Source: Kluyvera cryocrescens NBRC 102467 (GTDB lineage: Bacteria > Pseudomonadota > Gammaproteobacteria > Enterobacterales > Enterobacteriaceae). From it: DNA of 64,000 nucleotides. Under the pieces are notes generated by a model, which saw nothing but the letters and a program-made list of their open reading frames with translations, did not search any database and was not told where the DNA came from. The DNA is taken from positions 62,001 through 126,000 of the forward strand of contig NZ_BCTM01000004.1 of NCBI RefSeq assembly GCF_001571285.1, in the 5' to 3' direction. Positions 23,162 to 31,357 of the stretch are shown here, one piece after another; position 1 is the first letter of the stretch, and each line of letters opens with the position of its first letter. Both the position numbers and the translations under genes were made by a program.

Positions 23162-25954
23162 ATGAGCCATCAAATTACCCTTCGTTTTGAAGACGGCGTT
23201 ACGCAGCAGATAGACTGCCGCGCCGGTGAGTCTGTAGCCAGTGCCGCGCTGCGGGCCAAAGTTGCCATTCCGCTCGATTGTCGTGACGGGGTATGCGGCA
23301 CCTGTAAAGCGACCTGTCGGTCCGGAGACTATCAGCTTGGTGACTATGTGGATGACGCGCTGTCGCCCGAAGAGGCGGAGGCGGGGCGCGTTCTGACCTG
23401 CCAGATGCATCCATCCAGCGATTGCGTGGTGGACATTGCCGCCGCGTCAACCGGCGCGAGCGTCCGCGACTATCATGGCCAGCTCACCGAGAGCAGGGCG
23501 CTGTCGCCGACTACCCTCACGTTCTCCATTGCGCTCGATGATCGGGATGCGCTGGCCTTTCTGCCTGGTCAGTACGTCAACGTGCAGGTGCCGGGGACGC
23601 AGGAAACCCGCTCCTATTCGTTTAGCTCCGGCCCATCGGCCCGCAGGGTCAGCTTTGTGGTACGCAATGTGCCGCAGGGGCTGATGTCTCGCTATTTAAC
23701 GACGCAAGCCAAAGTCGGGGATGCGCTTCGCTTGCGTGGCCCAATGGGCAGCTTCTATCTGCGCCCGCTGGAACGCCCGGCGCTGTTTTTGGCCGGTGGA
23801 ACCGGTCTGGCACCGTTTCTCTCGATGCTGGATACGCTCGCGGAAGCGGGGGGACCCGCGCATCCGGTCCAGCTTATCTTTGGCGTGACCCGCGATGAAG
23901 ATCTCGTGGCGCGAGAGACGCTTGACGACTACGCCCGCCGGTTGCCGAATTTCCGCTATCTGTGCACCGTAGCCGACCCGCAGAGCGTCTATCCGCACAA
24001 GGGCTACGTGACCCAGCATATTGATGCTGCCCAGCTTAACGGCGGCGATGTTGATGTGTATCTCTGTGGCCCGCCGCCGATGGTGGATGCGGTGCGCGAT
24101 TATCTTCAGGCGCAGGGGCTGACGCCGCGCAATTTTTACTATGAGAAATTTGCCGGCAGCAGCGTTGCACCTCCCTCGCCGGCCGAAAAGCCGCTGGCTC
24201 CGCTGGATGTGGACAACGCATTCGACCTGCGGCTGGCTTTGGAGCTTGGGGCGGTCCAACTGACGATGGGGCGGCTTTCCGGCGAGCAGTTGACCACTTT
24301 CCGCCGGCTGGCGGAGGCCACAGCGGCATTTGTCTCCGGGCGGCGTTTTGTGGATGTGATGCGTTACGCCGAGGCTAACCACGCTTTCCATATGTTCCTG
24401 ATTGAAGCCACCCAAAATGCCCAGATGATCGCGCTCTACAGCAAGCTGGCGGTGCAGGAGTATATTCATCGCGCGCTGACCGCCAGCGTGGAAATCGTTG
24501 GTGATATCGTCCAGCAGCATCGGGATCTGGTGGCGGCGTTTGAATATGGCTGTCTGAACACCGCCCGTGATGTGCTGGTTCAGCATGCCCAACATTCGCG
24601 CACCACCATGAGCCGAGCGCTGGCACAGGCTTCAACGCCCGTCGTCGTTGAGCCGGCGGCGACCGTTAGTGCGATGGCCGTGGACGATGAGGACGATCGT
24701 TCTCGCTGCCCGTTTCACGCCATGATGCCGCCTGCGCTGCCACCGTATTCTCATGAACTCAGTTGGCCGCCGGAGCTTGAGCCTTTCAAAGTGGTTGATG
24801 ACGGTTCACAGGGCGACCCATACGAACACTACCGCTGGATGCGCGAGCATGCGCCGGTGCTGCGCTGCCAGTCCGCGACCACCGACGTCTGGTTCCTTTC
24901 GCGTTACGACGATGTATATCAGGCCATCCGCAACCCGAAACTGTTTTCATCAGAGGTGGTTAGCCCGCCGCCGCTGACCTTCCTGACGCTGTTTGATGCG
25001 CCGGGACATACCCGCCTGCGCAAGGTGGCGCAGCCATCGTTTATGCCGCTGTCGCTGGAGCCGTTTATTCCGCAAATCGAACGGCGCGCCGAGGCGCTGC
25101 TGGAGCGGATGCTGGACAACGGCGGCGGCGATGTGGTCGACGATTTCGCCATTCCGCTGAGTATCGCCACCATTTCGGCGATGATCGACGTGCCGGATGA
25201 AGACGAAGAGAAGATGAAGTTCTGGTCGGATGAAACCTTCAGCTACTTCGGCCGCCTGGCGCGTAACGCCCCCGGTACCGGCACCGATGAACAAAGCGCG
25301 ATGGCCTTCTTTGCGTACCTGAAAGAGGCGATGGAACGGCTTTATCTGAGCAACAGCCAGTCCATCGGCGGCCATATTGCCCGTATGTGGAAGCAGGGGC
25401 TGCTGTCGGAAAAAGAGGCCAAAGAGCTGTGCGCCTTTGTGTTTATTGCCGGACACGACACCACCACCATTCTGGTCGCTAACGCGTTTCGCATGTTTGC
25501 TGAGCAGCCGGCGCTGGTGGCGCGTCTGCATCACAATCTGGACGACGCCGACAACTTTGTTGAAGAGGTGGCGCGCTATCGCGGCACCGTTCAGCGCGTC
25601 AGCCGTATCACAACCGAAGCAACCACCGTTTCCGGAGTGACCATTCCAAAAGGGGCGATGGTACGCCTGCTGCTGTCGGCGGCGAATCGCGATAGTCGCC
25701 GGTTCACCAACGGCGAAACCTTTGACATCGACCGCGATACCAGCGGGCATCTGGGGTTTGGTAACGGTATGCATAAGTGCCTGGGCCAACCGCTGGCTAA
25801 GCTGGAAACGCTGATTGCCGCGAAGCTCGTGGCGCAAAAGGTCGGCGAGATTAGCCTCGATCCGACGCGACCGATTGAGTACGTTCGTGGCAACAACCTC
25901 ACCAACTCCGGTCCGCAGCATCTGTATGTCCGTATGACCCGGCGGAGCGGTTAA
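23162..25954 (+). CDS. Ferredoxin-reductase-FCD-cytochrome P450 fusion
   Basis: A 930-residue fusion. Residues 1-95: plant-type [2Fe-2S] domain with C40-x4-C45-x2-C48 and C80. Residues about 100-330: FAD/NAD reductase of the benzoate-dioxygenase-reductase type (RSYSFSSGP flavin motif, LAGGTGLAPFLS for NAD, YLCGPPPMVD). Residues about 350-485: an FCD domain like the effector domain of FadR-type GntR regulators, with FHMFLIEA and the HRDLVAAF/HAQHS histidines kept and no DNA-binding helix. Residues about 500-930: a class I-like P450 with AGHDT at 763-767, ExxR in EEVARYR, and heme ligand Cys873 in FGNGMHKCLG. It should be a self-sufficient monooxygenase, electrons flowing NAD(P)H, FAD, FeS, heme. 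The FCD may sense substrate. GGAGG precedes the start. The stop overlaps the convergent araC stop. Substrate unknown. Confidence 0.9.
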   Translation: MSHQITLRFEDGVTQQIDCRAGESVASAALRAKVAIPLDCRDGVCGTCKATCRSGDYQLGDYVDDALSPEEAEAGRVLTCQMHPSSDCVVDIAAASTGASVRDYHGQLTESRALSPTTLTFSIALDDRDALAFLPGQYVNVQVPGTQETRSYSFSSGPSARRVSFVVRNVPQGLMSRYLTTQAKVGDALRLRGPMGSFYLRPLERPALFLAGGTGLAPFLSMLDTLAEAGGPAHPVQLIFGVTRDEDLVARETLDDYARRLPNFRYLCTVADPQSVYPHKGYVTQHIDAAQLNGGDVDVYLCGPPPMVDAVRDYLQAQGLTPRNFYYEKFAGSSVAPPSPAEKPLAPLDVDNAFDLRLALELGAVQLTMGRLSGEQLTTFRRLAEATAAFVSGRRFVDVMRYAEANHAFHMFLIEATQNAQMIALYSKLAVQEYIHRALTASVEIVGDIVQQHRDLVAAFEYGCLNTARDVLVQHAQHSRTTMSRALAQASTPVVVEPAATVSAMAVDDEDDRSRCPFHAMMPPALPPYSHELSWPPELEPFKVVDDGSQGDPYEHYRWMREHAPVLRCQSATTDVWFLSRYDDVYQAIRNPKLFSSEVVSPPPLTFLTLFDAPGHTRLRKVAQPSFMPLSLEPFIPQIERRAEALLERMLDNGGGDVVDDFAIPLSIATISAMIDVPDEDEEKMKFWSDETFSYFGRLARNAPGTGTDEQSAMAFFAYLKEAMERLYLSNSQSIGGHIARMWKQGLLSEKEAKELCAFVFIAGHDTTTILVANAFRMFAEQPALVARLHHNLDDADNFVEEVARYRGTVQRVSRITTEATTVSGVTIPKGAMVRLLLSAANRDSRRFTNGETFDIDRDTSGHLGFGNGMHKCLGQPLAKLETLIAAKLVAQKVGEISLDPTRPIEYVRGNNLTNSGPQHLYVRMTRRSG

Positions 25955-26868
25955 GGGGAGGGCCGCAGGCGGCCCTGTTCCTGCTGACGATATTCGGTTG
26001 GGCGCATCCCGGTTTGTTTGCGGAAGAAACGGCCAAAGTAGGCTTCATCGCGAAAACCCAGTTCGCGGGCAATTTGCTTGATGCTGAACGACGAATAGCC
26101 CAATAGGCGCTTGGCCTCGTGGACGGCGCGGCGATCGATCGCTTCGATCGCCGAAATGCCGAACGCTTGCCGACAGATCCGGGTGAGCTGTCCGGCAGAG
26201 ATACCCATCGCCGCCGCGTAGCTCGCGACGGGTTGGCGGGTGCGGCAGCGGGCATCGAGCAGCGTGCGAAAGCGTTCAATACGGGCGACCACGGCGGCGC
26301 GCGCGGGGCTATCCGCACGCTGGACCTGTTCGCTGAGTCGCGCCACCTGTACCAGTAACGCGATGGTCAACGCCAGCCCGGCAGTGTACTGCCAGCGCTC
26401 CGGGTGCTCAGCCTCGCGGCCAATGGCGTCAAACAGCATGGTCAGCGAGGTCTCAGGAGACGTTGCGGTATCAATGGGCAGCACCGCAGGCGTGCGCGCC
26501 ACAGCCAGTAAATCGGGCGCGGCGGTCATCGCCACCGATTCAAGGGCCGATTGTGCGGTGGTGATGACGTGGCCGTCGACGTCCTCGCGAAAGCGAAAAC
26601 CATGCACCGACCGGGCGGGGATCACCAACAGGCATGGAGCGCTAAAGCGCCAGACCTGGCCATCAATAGAGGTTTCGCCGCCGCTGCGGGTGATATGCAG
26701 CAGTTGGATCAGCGCATCGTGAAAGTGTGGTTCGATGTCAAAACCAAAGCGGCTGGCGCGCGACGGAATGCGTTCATGATGCACGATATCGACCGCCGAC
26801 TGCCCGGCGTCGGCACCGTACAGCGCATAGTTGGGCAGCGCCCTGCGTGGCGGGCCATTAGTTGGCAT
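25951..26868 (-). CDS. AraC-family regulator (PobR/HpaA-like)
   Basis: A 305-residue regulator. The N-terminal cupin-like domain has HFHDALIQLLHITRSGG and PCLLVIPARSVHGFRF, as in the PobR/HpaA group that responds to aromatic acids. The C-terminal AraC DNA-binding region has two helix-turn-helix units (YAAAMGISAGQLTRICRQAFG and IKQIARELGFRDEAYFGRFFRK). It converges on the P450 fusion gene with overlapping stop codons. The 20-bp repeat lies directly against its start codon, so autoregulation is plausible. Confidence 0.85.
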   Translation of the reverse strand: MPTNGPPRRALPNYALYGADAGQSAVDIVHHERIPSRASRFGFDIEPHFHDALIQLLHITRSGGETSIDGQVWRFSAPCLLVIPARSVHGFRFREDVDGHVITTAQSALESVAMTAAPDLLAVARTPAVLPIDTATSPETSLTMLFDAIGREAEHPERWQYTAGLALTIALLVQVARLSEQVQRADSPARAAVVARIERFRTLLDARCRTRQPVASYAAAMGISAGQLTRICRQAFGISAIEAIDRRAVHEAKRLLGYSSFSIKQIARELGFRDEAYFGRFFRKQTGMRPTEYRQQEQGRLRPSP

Positions 26869-26888
26869 GATGCCGGTTTTGTCCTGTT
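26869..26888. promoter_or_regulatory. Second copy of the 20-bp repeat at the AraC start
   Basis: Bases 26869-26888 (GATGCCGGTTTTGTCCTGTT on the plus strand) match 23049-23068 exactly and adjoin the araC start codon. It is probably a binding site of this AraC protein or of a shared regulator; here it would overlap the ribosome site and block expression. Confidence 0.55.
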
Positions 26889-27066
26889 AATGGGCGCAGC
26901 ATAGTCGTGATTTCCCGCAAGAAGTGGAGCCTGAATTCGGCGATAAAAATCGATGTCAGGCAAGCGACAGTTGTTCATCTTGTGAGCTGGGTTGGGCTTC
27001 AGATATGACGCTTCTCTATTGCCGCTGAAGTGAAAAAGTCGAGTCAGCACACACTTTGGCACAATT

Positions 27067-27097
27067 GTCGAAAAGTGCAGGTTTTGGTTGGAAAGTG
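27067..27097 (+). promoter_or_regulatory. Tandem half-sites upstream of the flavoprotein operon
   Basis: GTCGAAAAGTG (27067-27077) and GTTGGAAAGTG (27087-27097) form a direct repeat with 20-bp spacing, two helix turns, as is usual for AraC-type dimers. They lie about 100-125 bases before the flavoprotein start. Either AraC protein of the island could bind here. Confidence 0.45.
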
Positions 27098-27192
27098 GCC
27101 TTCTTTTTCCCTCGTGAGCTGTGAAAAATGCATGTGTAACAATTTTAAAACAAAAATAAAACAATAAAGATCATTCATCTGCGAGGTACCCT

Positions 27193-28929
27193 ATGGCTGT
27201 AGAACTTCCCGCCCGCGAGTGCGATGTGCTGGTGATTGGCAGCGGCGTCGGCGGTTTATCCGCCGCGGTCACCGCCGGCCTCAATGGGCTAGATGTCCAG
27301 GTTATCGAAAAAGAGCCGGTGTTTGGCGGCACCACCGCTTTTTCCGGCGGCGTGCTGTGGATCCCCGACAACCATCTGGCGCGCCAGCAGGGTATTGAGG
27401 ATAGCCAGCAGGCCGCGCGTACCTATCTGCAAAGTGAAGCCGGGGAAAGTTTTCGGCCTGACGTTGTGGATGCATTTTTGCAAAACGGCCCGGCGATGCT
27501 GCGCTTTTTTGAGGACAACACCCGCTTTCGCTGCAATTTGTATCAGTATCCCGATTACCATCCGGATGCCCCCGGCGGAGTGATGCGTGGTCGCTCGGTG
27601 GTGCCGCAAGCCTTTGATATCCGTGCGCTGGGCGATGCCATGTCACGGCTGCGTAAGCCGCTGCGTACCATCACCTTTATGGGCATGATGTTTAGCTCCT
27701 CCAACAACGATCTGAAGCACTTCTTCAATGCGACGCGGTCGCTGACATCTTTCGCCTACGTGGTGAAGCGCCTGAGCCGCCACCTGCTGGAGGTTGCTCG
27801 CTATGGCCGGGGTATCACCGCCAACGGCGGTAACGCGGTTGTGGCGAGATTGGCCTGCTCGGCGCTCGATCTGGGGATCCCCATTCATACCCGCGTGGCG
27901 GCAAAAGATCTGATTGTCGAACAGGGCGCGGTACGCGGCGTGATTGTTGAGGTGAACGGTGAGCGGGTCAAACTGTATGCCAGACGTGGCGTGGTGCTGG
28001 CCTCCGGTGGCTTTGCCCGTGACGACGAACGCCTGAAAAAACTCTATCCCCACGTGCGACGCGGCGGCATTCAGCTATCGCCGACGCCGCCGGGTGCGGA
28101 TACCGGCGATGGCATTGCGATGGCGGAACGCATCGGTGCGCGTTTTGATGACAGCTATCCCCACGGCGCGGCATGGATCCCCGCCTCAAAAGTGCAGATT
28201 GGCCGCCAGCAGTACGTTTTCCCGCATCTGGTCGATCGCTACAAACCGGGGTTCATCATGGTCAACCGCCACGGCAGCCGTTTTTGCAACGAAGCCGACT
28301 CCTACCACGACGTTGGCATCGCCATGATTGAAACCTGTCGCGACGACGCAGAGACCTTCGCCTGGCAGATTTGCGATCAGCGCGCGCTGCGTAAGTATGG
28401 CATGGGCTTTGCCAAACCTGCGCCCATTCCCGCGTCGGTGTACGTCAACAGCGGCTACCTGGTGAAAGGGAAAACGCTGGCCGAACTGGCGCAAAAAATG
28501 GGGCTTCCCGCGCAAGCGCTGGAACGGACCGTCGAGGAATACAACACCGATGCGCGTCTGGGCAACGATCCGCAGTTTGGCCGTGGGGAATCCGCCTACA
28601 ACCGCTATCTCGGCGATGCTGCACATCTGCCTAATCCGTGCGTTGCGCCTATTGAACAGGGGCCGTTCTATGCGGTGAAACTGTTGATGGGTGACCTCGG
28701 CACCTTTCACGGCCTGAAAACCGACGGTGAAGCGCGGGTGTTGGACCATCAGGGGCTGCCGATCCCCGGTCTCTACGCGGCAGGCAACGAAATGGCAAGC
28801 ATTATGGGGGGGAGCTATCCCGGGGCCGGTATCACCATCGGTCCGGCGGCCACCTTTGGCTATATCGCCGCCCGCAGTATGGCCGCGCGTGGAGAAACCG
28901 ACGCAGCGCCGCAGCGCGCCGCATCATGA
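27193..28929 (+). CDS. FAD-dependent dehydrogenase of the 3-ketosteroid-delta1-dehydrogenase/fumarate-reductase family
   Basis: A 578-residue cytoplasmic flavoprotein. The N-terminal Rossmann motif is VLVIGSGVGGLSAA, followed by the VIEKEPVFGGTTAFSGG segment of KstD-like enzymes. Near the C-terminus GLYAAGNEMASIMGGSYPGAGITIGPA is the second FAD motif. Known relatives introduce or remove double bonds in cyclic ketones or reduce enoates. The absence of a signal peptide and of heme motifs rules out a periplasmic fumarate reductase. It is first of a three-gene operon with the Old Yellow Enzyme and NIPSNAP genes; GCGAGGTACCCT precedes the start. The exact substrate is unknown. Confidence 0.82.
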   Translation: MAVELPARECDVLVIGSGVGGLSAAVTAGLNGLDVQVIEKEPVFGGTTAFSGGVLWIPDNHLARQQGIEDSQQAARTYLQSEAGESFRPDVVDAFLQNGPAMLRFFEDNTRFRCNLYQYPDYHPDAPGGVMRGRSVVPQAFDIRALGDAMSRLRKPLRTITFMGMMFSSSNNDLKHFFNATRSLTSFAYVVKRLSRHLLEVARYGRGITANGGNAVVARLACSALDLGIPIHTRVAAKDLIVEQGAVRGVIVEVNGERVKLYARRGVVLASGGFARDDERLKKLYPHVRRGGIQLSPTPPGADTGDGIAMAERIGARFDDSYPHGAAWIPASKVQIGRQQYVFPHLVDRYKPGFIMVNRHGSRFCNEADSYHDVGIAMIETCRDDAETFAWQICDQRALRKYGMGFAKPAPIPASVYVNSGYLVKGKTLAELAQKMGLPAQALERTVEEYNTDARLGNDPQFGRGESAYNRYLGDAAHLPNPCVAPIEQGPFYAVKLLMGDLGTFHGLKTDGEARVLDHQGLPIPGLYAAGNEMASIMGGSYPGAGITIGPAATFGYIAARSMAARGETDAAPQRAAS

Positions 28930-28943
28930 ATCAGGAGAACGTT

Positions 28944-30062
28944 ATGTCGACACTGTTTAGTCCGTTACCGATGGGGCCACTGACGCTGGCCAACCGTATT
29001 GTTGTGCCACCGATGTCGCAATATTCTGCCGCCGATGACGGCATCGCCACGCCGTGGCACGCCCAGCATATCGGCGGTTTGGCTATCTCTGGGGCGGGGA
29101 TGGTGATTTGCGAGGCCAACGGCGTGACGCCTGATGGCCGCATTACGCCGCACTGCCTTGGCTTGTGGAATCGCGAGCAGGCGCAGGCGTTGCAAAAGCT
29201 GATCGCCGATATTCGCACCTACAGCAATACCCCCATCGGCGTGCAGCTCAACCACGCCGGGCGCAAAGCGGGAACCAACGCGCCGTGGCGCAACCAGGGC
29301 GCCTCGCTGACCGATAGTGAAGGGGGGTGGCCGACGGTAGCGCCGTCAGCGCTGGCCTATAAGCCCGGTTGGCGCGTACCGCAGGAACTTGACGAAGCCG
29401 GGATGACGCGGATTATCGACGGTTTTGTCGCCGCCGCCGAACGGGCGCTGAATGCGGGCGTCGATTTTATCGAGCTGCACGCGGCGAATGGCTACCTGCT
29501 GAACCAGTTCCTCTCGCCGCTGAGTAATCAACGCGAAGATGCCTACGGCGGTAGCCCGGAAAACCGGATGCACTTCCCGCTGCGGGTGGCGCGCGCGCTG
29601 CGCAATGTGTGGCCGGCCTCGCGGGCGCTAGGCGTGCGTTTTAACGGCGGCGAATTCGCCGAAGGCGGCCTGGCGCTGGAAGAAGCGGTGCAGTTTGCCC
29701 GCGAGCTGCATGCAATCGGCTATGACTATCTGCACGTTTCCGGCGGCTACAACATTTACGACCAGACGCCGCCTGCCGATCAGCCGGGCTATATGGTGCC
29801 GTTTGCTGAGGCGGTAAAACAGGCGCTGCCGGAGGCGGTGGTGATCACCGTGGGGCTGATTTATGAAGCACCGCAGGCCGAAGCGATCCTTGCCGGAAAA
29901 CGGGCGGATCTGGTGGCCATTGGCCGCGGGATGCTTGACGATCCAAACTGGCCGATTCACGCGGCGATTGCGCTGGGTGAAACTGCTCCGTGGCCGAAAC
30001 CGTATGACCGCTTTGGGCCGCTCGGCTGGCCGACGCACCGTGCGCAGGAGGTAAAATCATGA
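28944..30062 (+). CDS. Old Yellow Enzyme-family NADH:flavin oxidoreductase
   Basis: A 372-residue FMN TIM-barrel enzyme of the YqjM/XenA type. Recognisable parts: MGPLTLANRIVVPPMSQYSA, VQLNHAGRKAG (the His/Arg substrate region), FIELHAANGYLLNQFLSPLSNQRED, and the FMN phosphate loop VAIGRGMLDDPNW. Such enzymes reduce the C=C of enones, nitro compounds and similar acceptors. The start is the ATG at 28944 with CAGGAG upstream; it overlaps nothing essential in the preceding gene. Its pairing with a KstD-like dehydrogenase suggests redox steps on one cyclic enone substrate. Confidence 0.88.
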   Translation: MSTLFSPLPMGPLTLANRIVVPPMSQYSAADDGIATPWHAQHIGGLAISGAGMVICEANGVTPDGRITPHCLGLWNREQAQALQKLIADIRTYSNTPIGVQLNHAGRKAGTNAPWRNQGASLTDSEGGWPTVAPSALAYKPGWRVPQELDEAGMTRIIDGFVAAAERALNAGVDFIELHAANGYLLNQFLSPLSNQREDAYGGSPENRMHFPLRVARALRNVWPASRALGVRFNGGEFAEGGLALEEAVQFARELHAIGYDYLHVSGGYNIYDQTPPADQPGYMVPFAEAVKQALPEAVVITVGLIYEAPQAEAILAGKRADLVAIGRGMLDDPNWPIHAAIALGETAPWPKPYDRFGPLGWPTHRAQEVKS

Positions 30063-30373
30063 CGCTGCCGATTGTTGATCACCGGATTTACACCATTCGA
30101 CTGCGCAAAATGAACGAGTTTATCGCGGTGTTTGAACAGCTGGCGATGCCGGTGCTTATCGATACGCTCGGCAATCCGCTGGGCTTTTATACCAGCTTCG
30201 TCGGGCCACAGAACCAGTTTGTGCATTTATGGGGATACGAAAGTCTCGATGAATACGAACGCCGCAGTCGCCTGCGCGACGCGCATCCGGATTTCGCCGC
30301 CTATCTAAAAGCATCGGAGCCGTATATTGTGGCTCAAGAGACGCGACTGATTCGCGCAGCCCCGATGCGCTGA
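30059..30373 (+). CDS. NIPSNAP-family protein
   Basis: A 104-residue ferredoxin-like-fold protein. It begins IVDHRIYTIRLRKMNEFIAVFEQ and contains FVHLWGYESLDEYERRSRLR, both typical of NIPSNAP domains. These small dimeric proteins commonly accompany catabolic flavoenzymes; the role is unclear and might be an isomerase, monooxygenase-like or binding function. The start overlaps the previous stop (ATGA), indicating tight coupling. Confidence 0.82.
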   Translation: MTLPIVDHRIYTIRLRKMNEFIAVFEQLAMPVLIDTLGNPLGFYTSFVGPQNQFVHLWGYESLDEYERRSRLRDAHPDFAAYLKASEPYIVAQETRLIRAAPMR

Positions 30374-30385
30374 CCTTAAGCCCTC

Positions 30386-30414
30386 CCCGGGGTGTCTGCA
30401 GGCGCACCCGGGGA
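30386..30414 (+). terminator. G-C-rich hairpin after the flavoenzyme operon
   Basis: CCCCGGGGTG and CACCCGGGG can pair with one bulged base, between the NIPSNAP gene and the second araC gene. No T-run follows. Confidence 0.4.
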
Positions 30415-30439
30415 CGCGCACTCTCTCAACGGAGGCACC

Positions 30440-31339
30440 ATGAATCTGGCAAAGAGCATCCCGGTATTCAAACTCTACGGCGAAAGCTGGCATTGGCCGA
30501 CGCCCGACCTGCTGCACTGCGAGTCGATCCATAGCCGCAGCAGCCTGTATGACTGGAGCATTCGCGCCCATCAGCATACCGATCTGGTGCAAATTCTCTA
30601 CGTCCAGCAGGGGGAGGGGGATATTGAAATTGAAGGTGTTAGCCTGCCGTTCTCGCAGCCCTGCGTACAGATTATCCCCGCCCTGTGCGTGCACGGATTT
30701 CGCTTTTCAACGGGGACCAACGGTTTTTCGCTGTCGCTTGCCGCACCGCTTATCGCCCAGTTTGAACAGCAGTTTGGCCGTGCAATGCAGGTGCTGAATC
30801 AGCCGACGCGCATTGCGGTCGGCGAGTCGCAGGGGGCAATCAACGCACTGTTCCAAACGCTACAGCAAGAGTATGCCGCGGATAGCGAGATGCGGGCGAT
30901 GATGCTGCATTCCCAGCTCACCGCCCTGATGGTATGGCTAAACCGGCAAGGGACTCAGCAAGCTGAGGTGAGCGATAAGGTTGAGCGTAAGCGCGCCGCG
31001 GTGCGTCGTTTTAATCAGCTGGTGGAAAACCATTATCGCGAGCATTTTCCGCTGGCGCATTACGCCAGCCAGATAGGCATGTCCGGCGTGCACCTCAACA
31101 CCCTGTGCCGCGAGTTTCACGGCTGCAGCGCGCTCGGAGTGCTGCATCAGCGATTGCTGCTGGAAGCCAAGCGTAGCCTGCTGTACACCAGCATGACCGT
31201 CAGCCAAATCTCTGACTATCTTGGCTTTAGCGACGCGACCTATTTTTCCCGCTTCTTTCGTCGAGCCACCGGTTTCTCGCCGCGTGATTTCCGCGAGAAG
31301 ACCAGTGAAAGCTATCGACAACCTGCCCAGGCGATGTAG
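30440..31339 (+). CDS. AraC-family regulator (HpaA/PobR-like)
   Basis: A 299-residue regulator. Its cupin part has IRAHQHTDLVQILYVQQGEG and PCVQIIPALCVHGFRF, parallel to the first AraC protein of the island, and the two C-terminal helix-turn-helix units are YASQIGMSGVHLNTLCREFHG and VSQISDYLGFSDATYFSRFFRR. A start at 30440 follows CGGAGG. It lies directly after the flavoenzyme operon and is likely its activator. Having two paralogous AraC regulators in one island suggests that two related compounds are sensed. Confidence 0.85.
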   Translation: MNLAKSIPVFKLYGESWHWPTPDLLHCESIHSRSSLYDWSIRAHQHTDLVQILYVQQGEGDIEIEGVSLPFSQPCVQIIPALCVHGFRFSTGTNGFSLSLAAPLIAQFEQQFGRAMQVLNQPTRIAVGESQGAINALFQTLQQEYAADSEMRAMMLHSQLTALMVWLNRQGTQQAEVSDKVERKRAAVRRFNQLVENHYREHFPLAHYASQIGMSGVHLNTLCREFHGCSALGVLHQRLLLEAKRSLLYTSMTVSQISDYLGFSDATYFSRFFRRATGFSPRDFREKTSESYRQPAQAM

Positions 31340-31350
31340 CTGGGCAGGTT
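31320..31350. terminator. Bidirectional hairpin between araC and SDR genes
   Basis: AACCTGCCCA (31320-31329) pairs perfectly with TGGGCAGGTT (31341-31350). It overlaps the araC stop and precedes the end of the convergent SDR gene, serving both strands. Confidence 0.65.
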
Positions 31351-31357
31351 CAACTTC

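Noticed and set aside
27193-28929. Fumarate reductase (periplasmic flavocytochrome)
   Set aside because: No signal peptide and no heme-binding CxxCH motifs; the TTAFSGG segment favours KstD-type enzymes.
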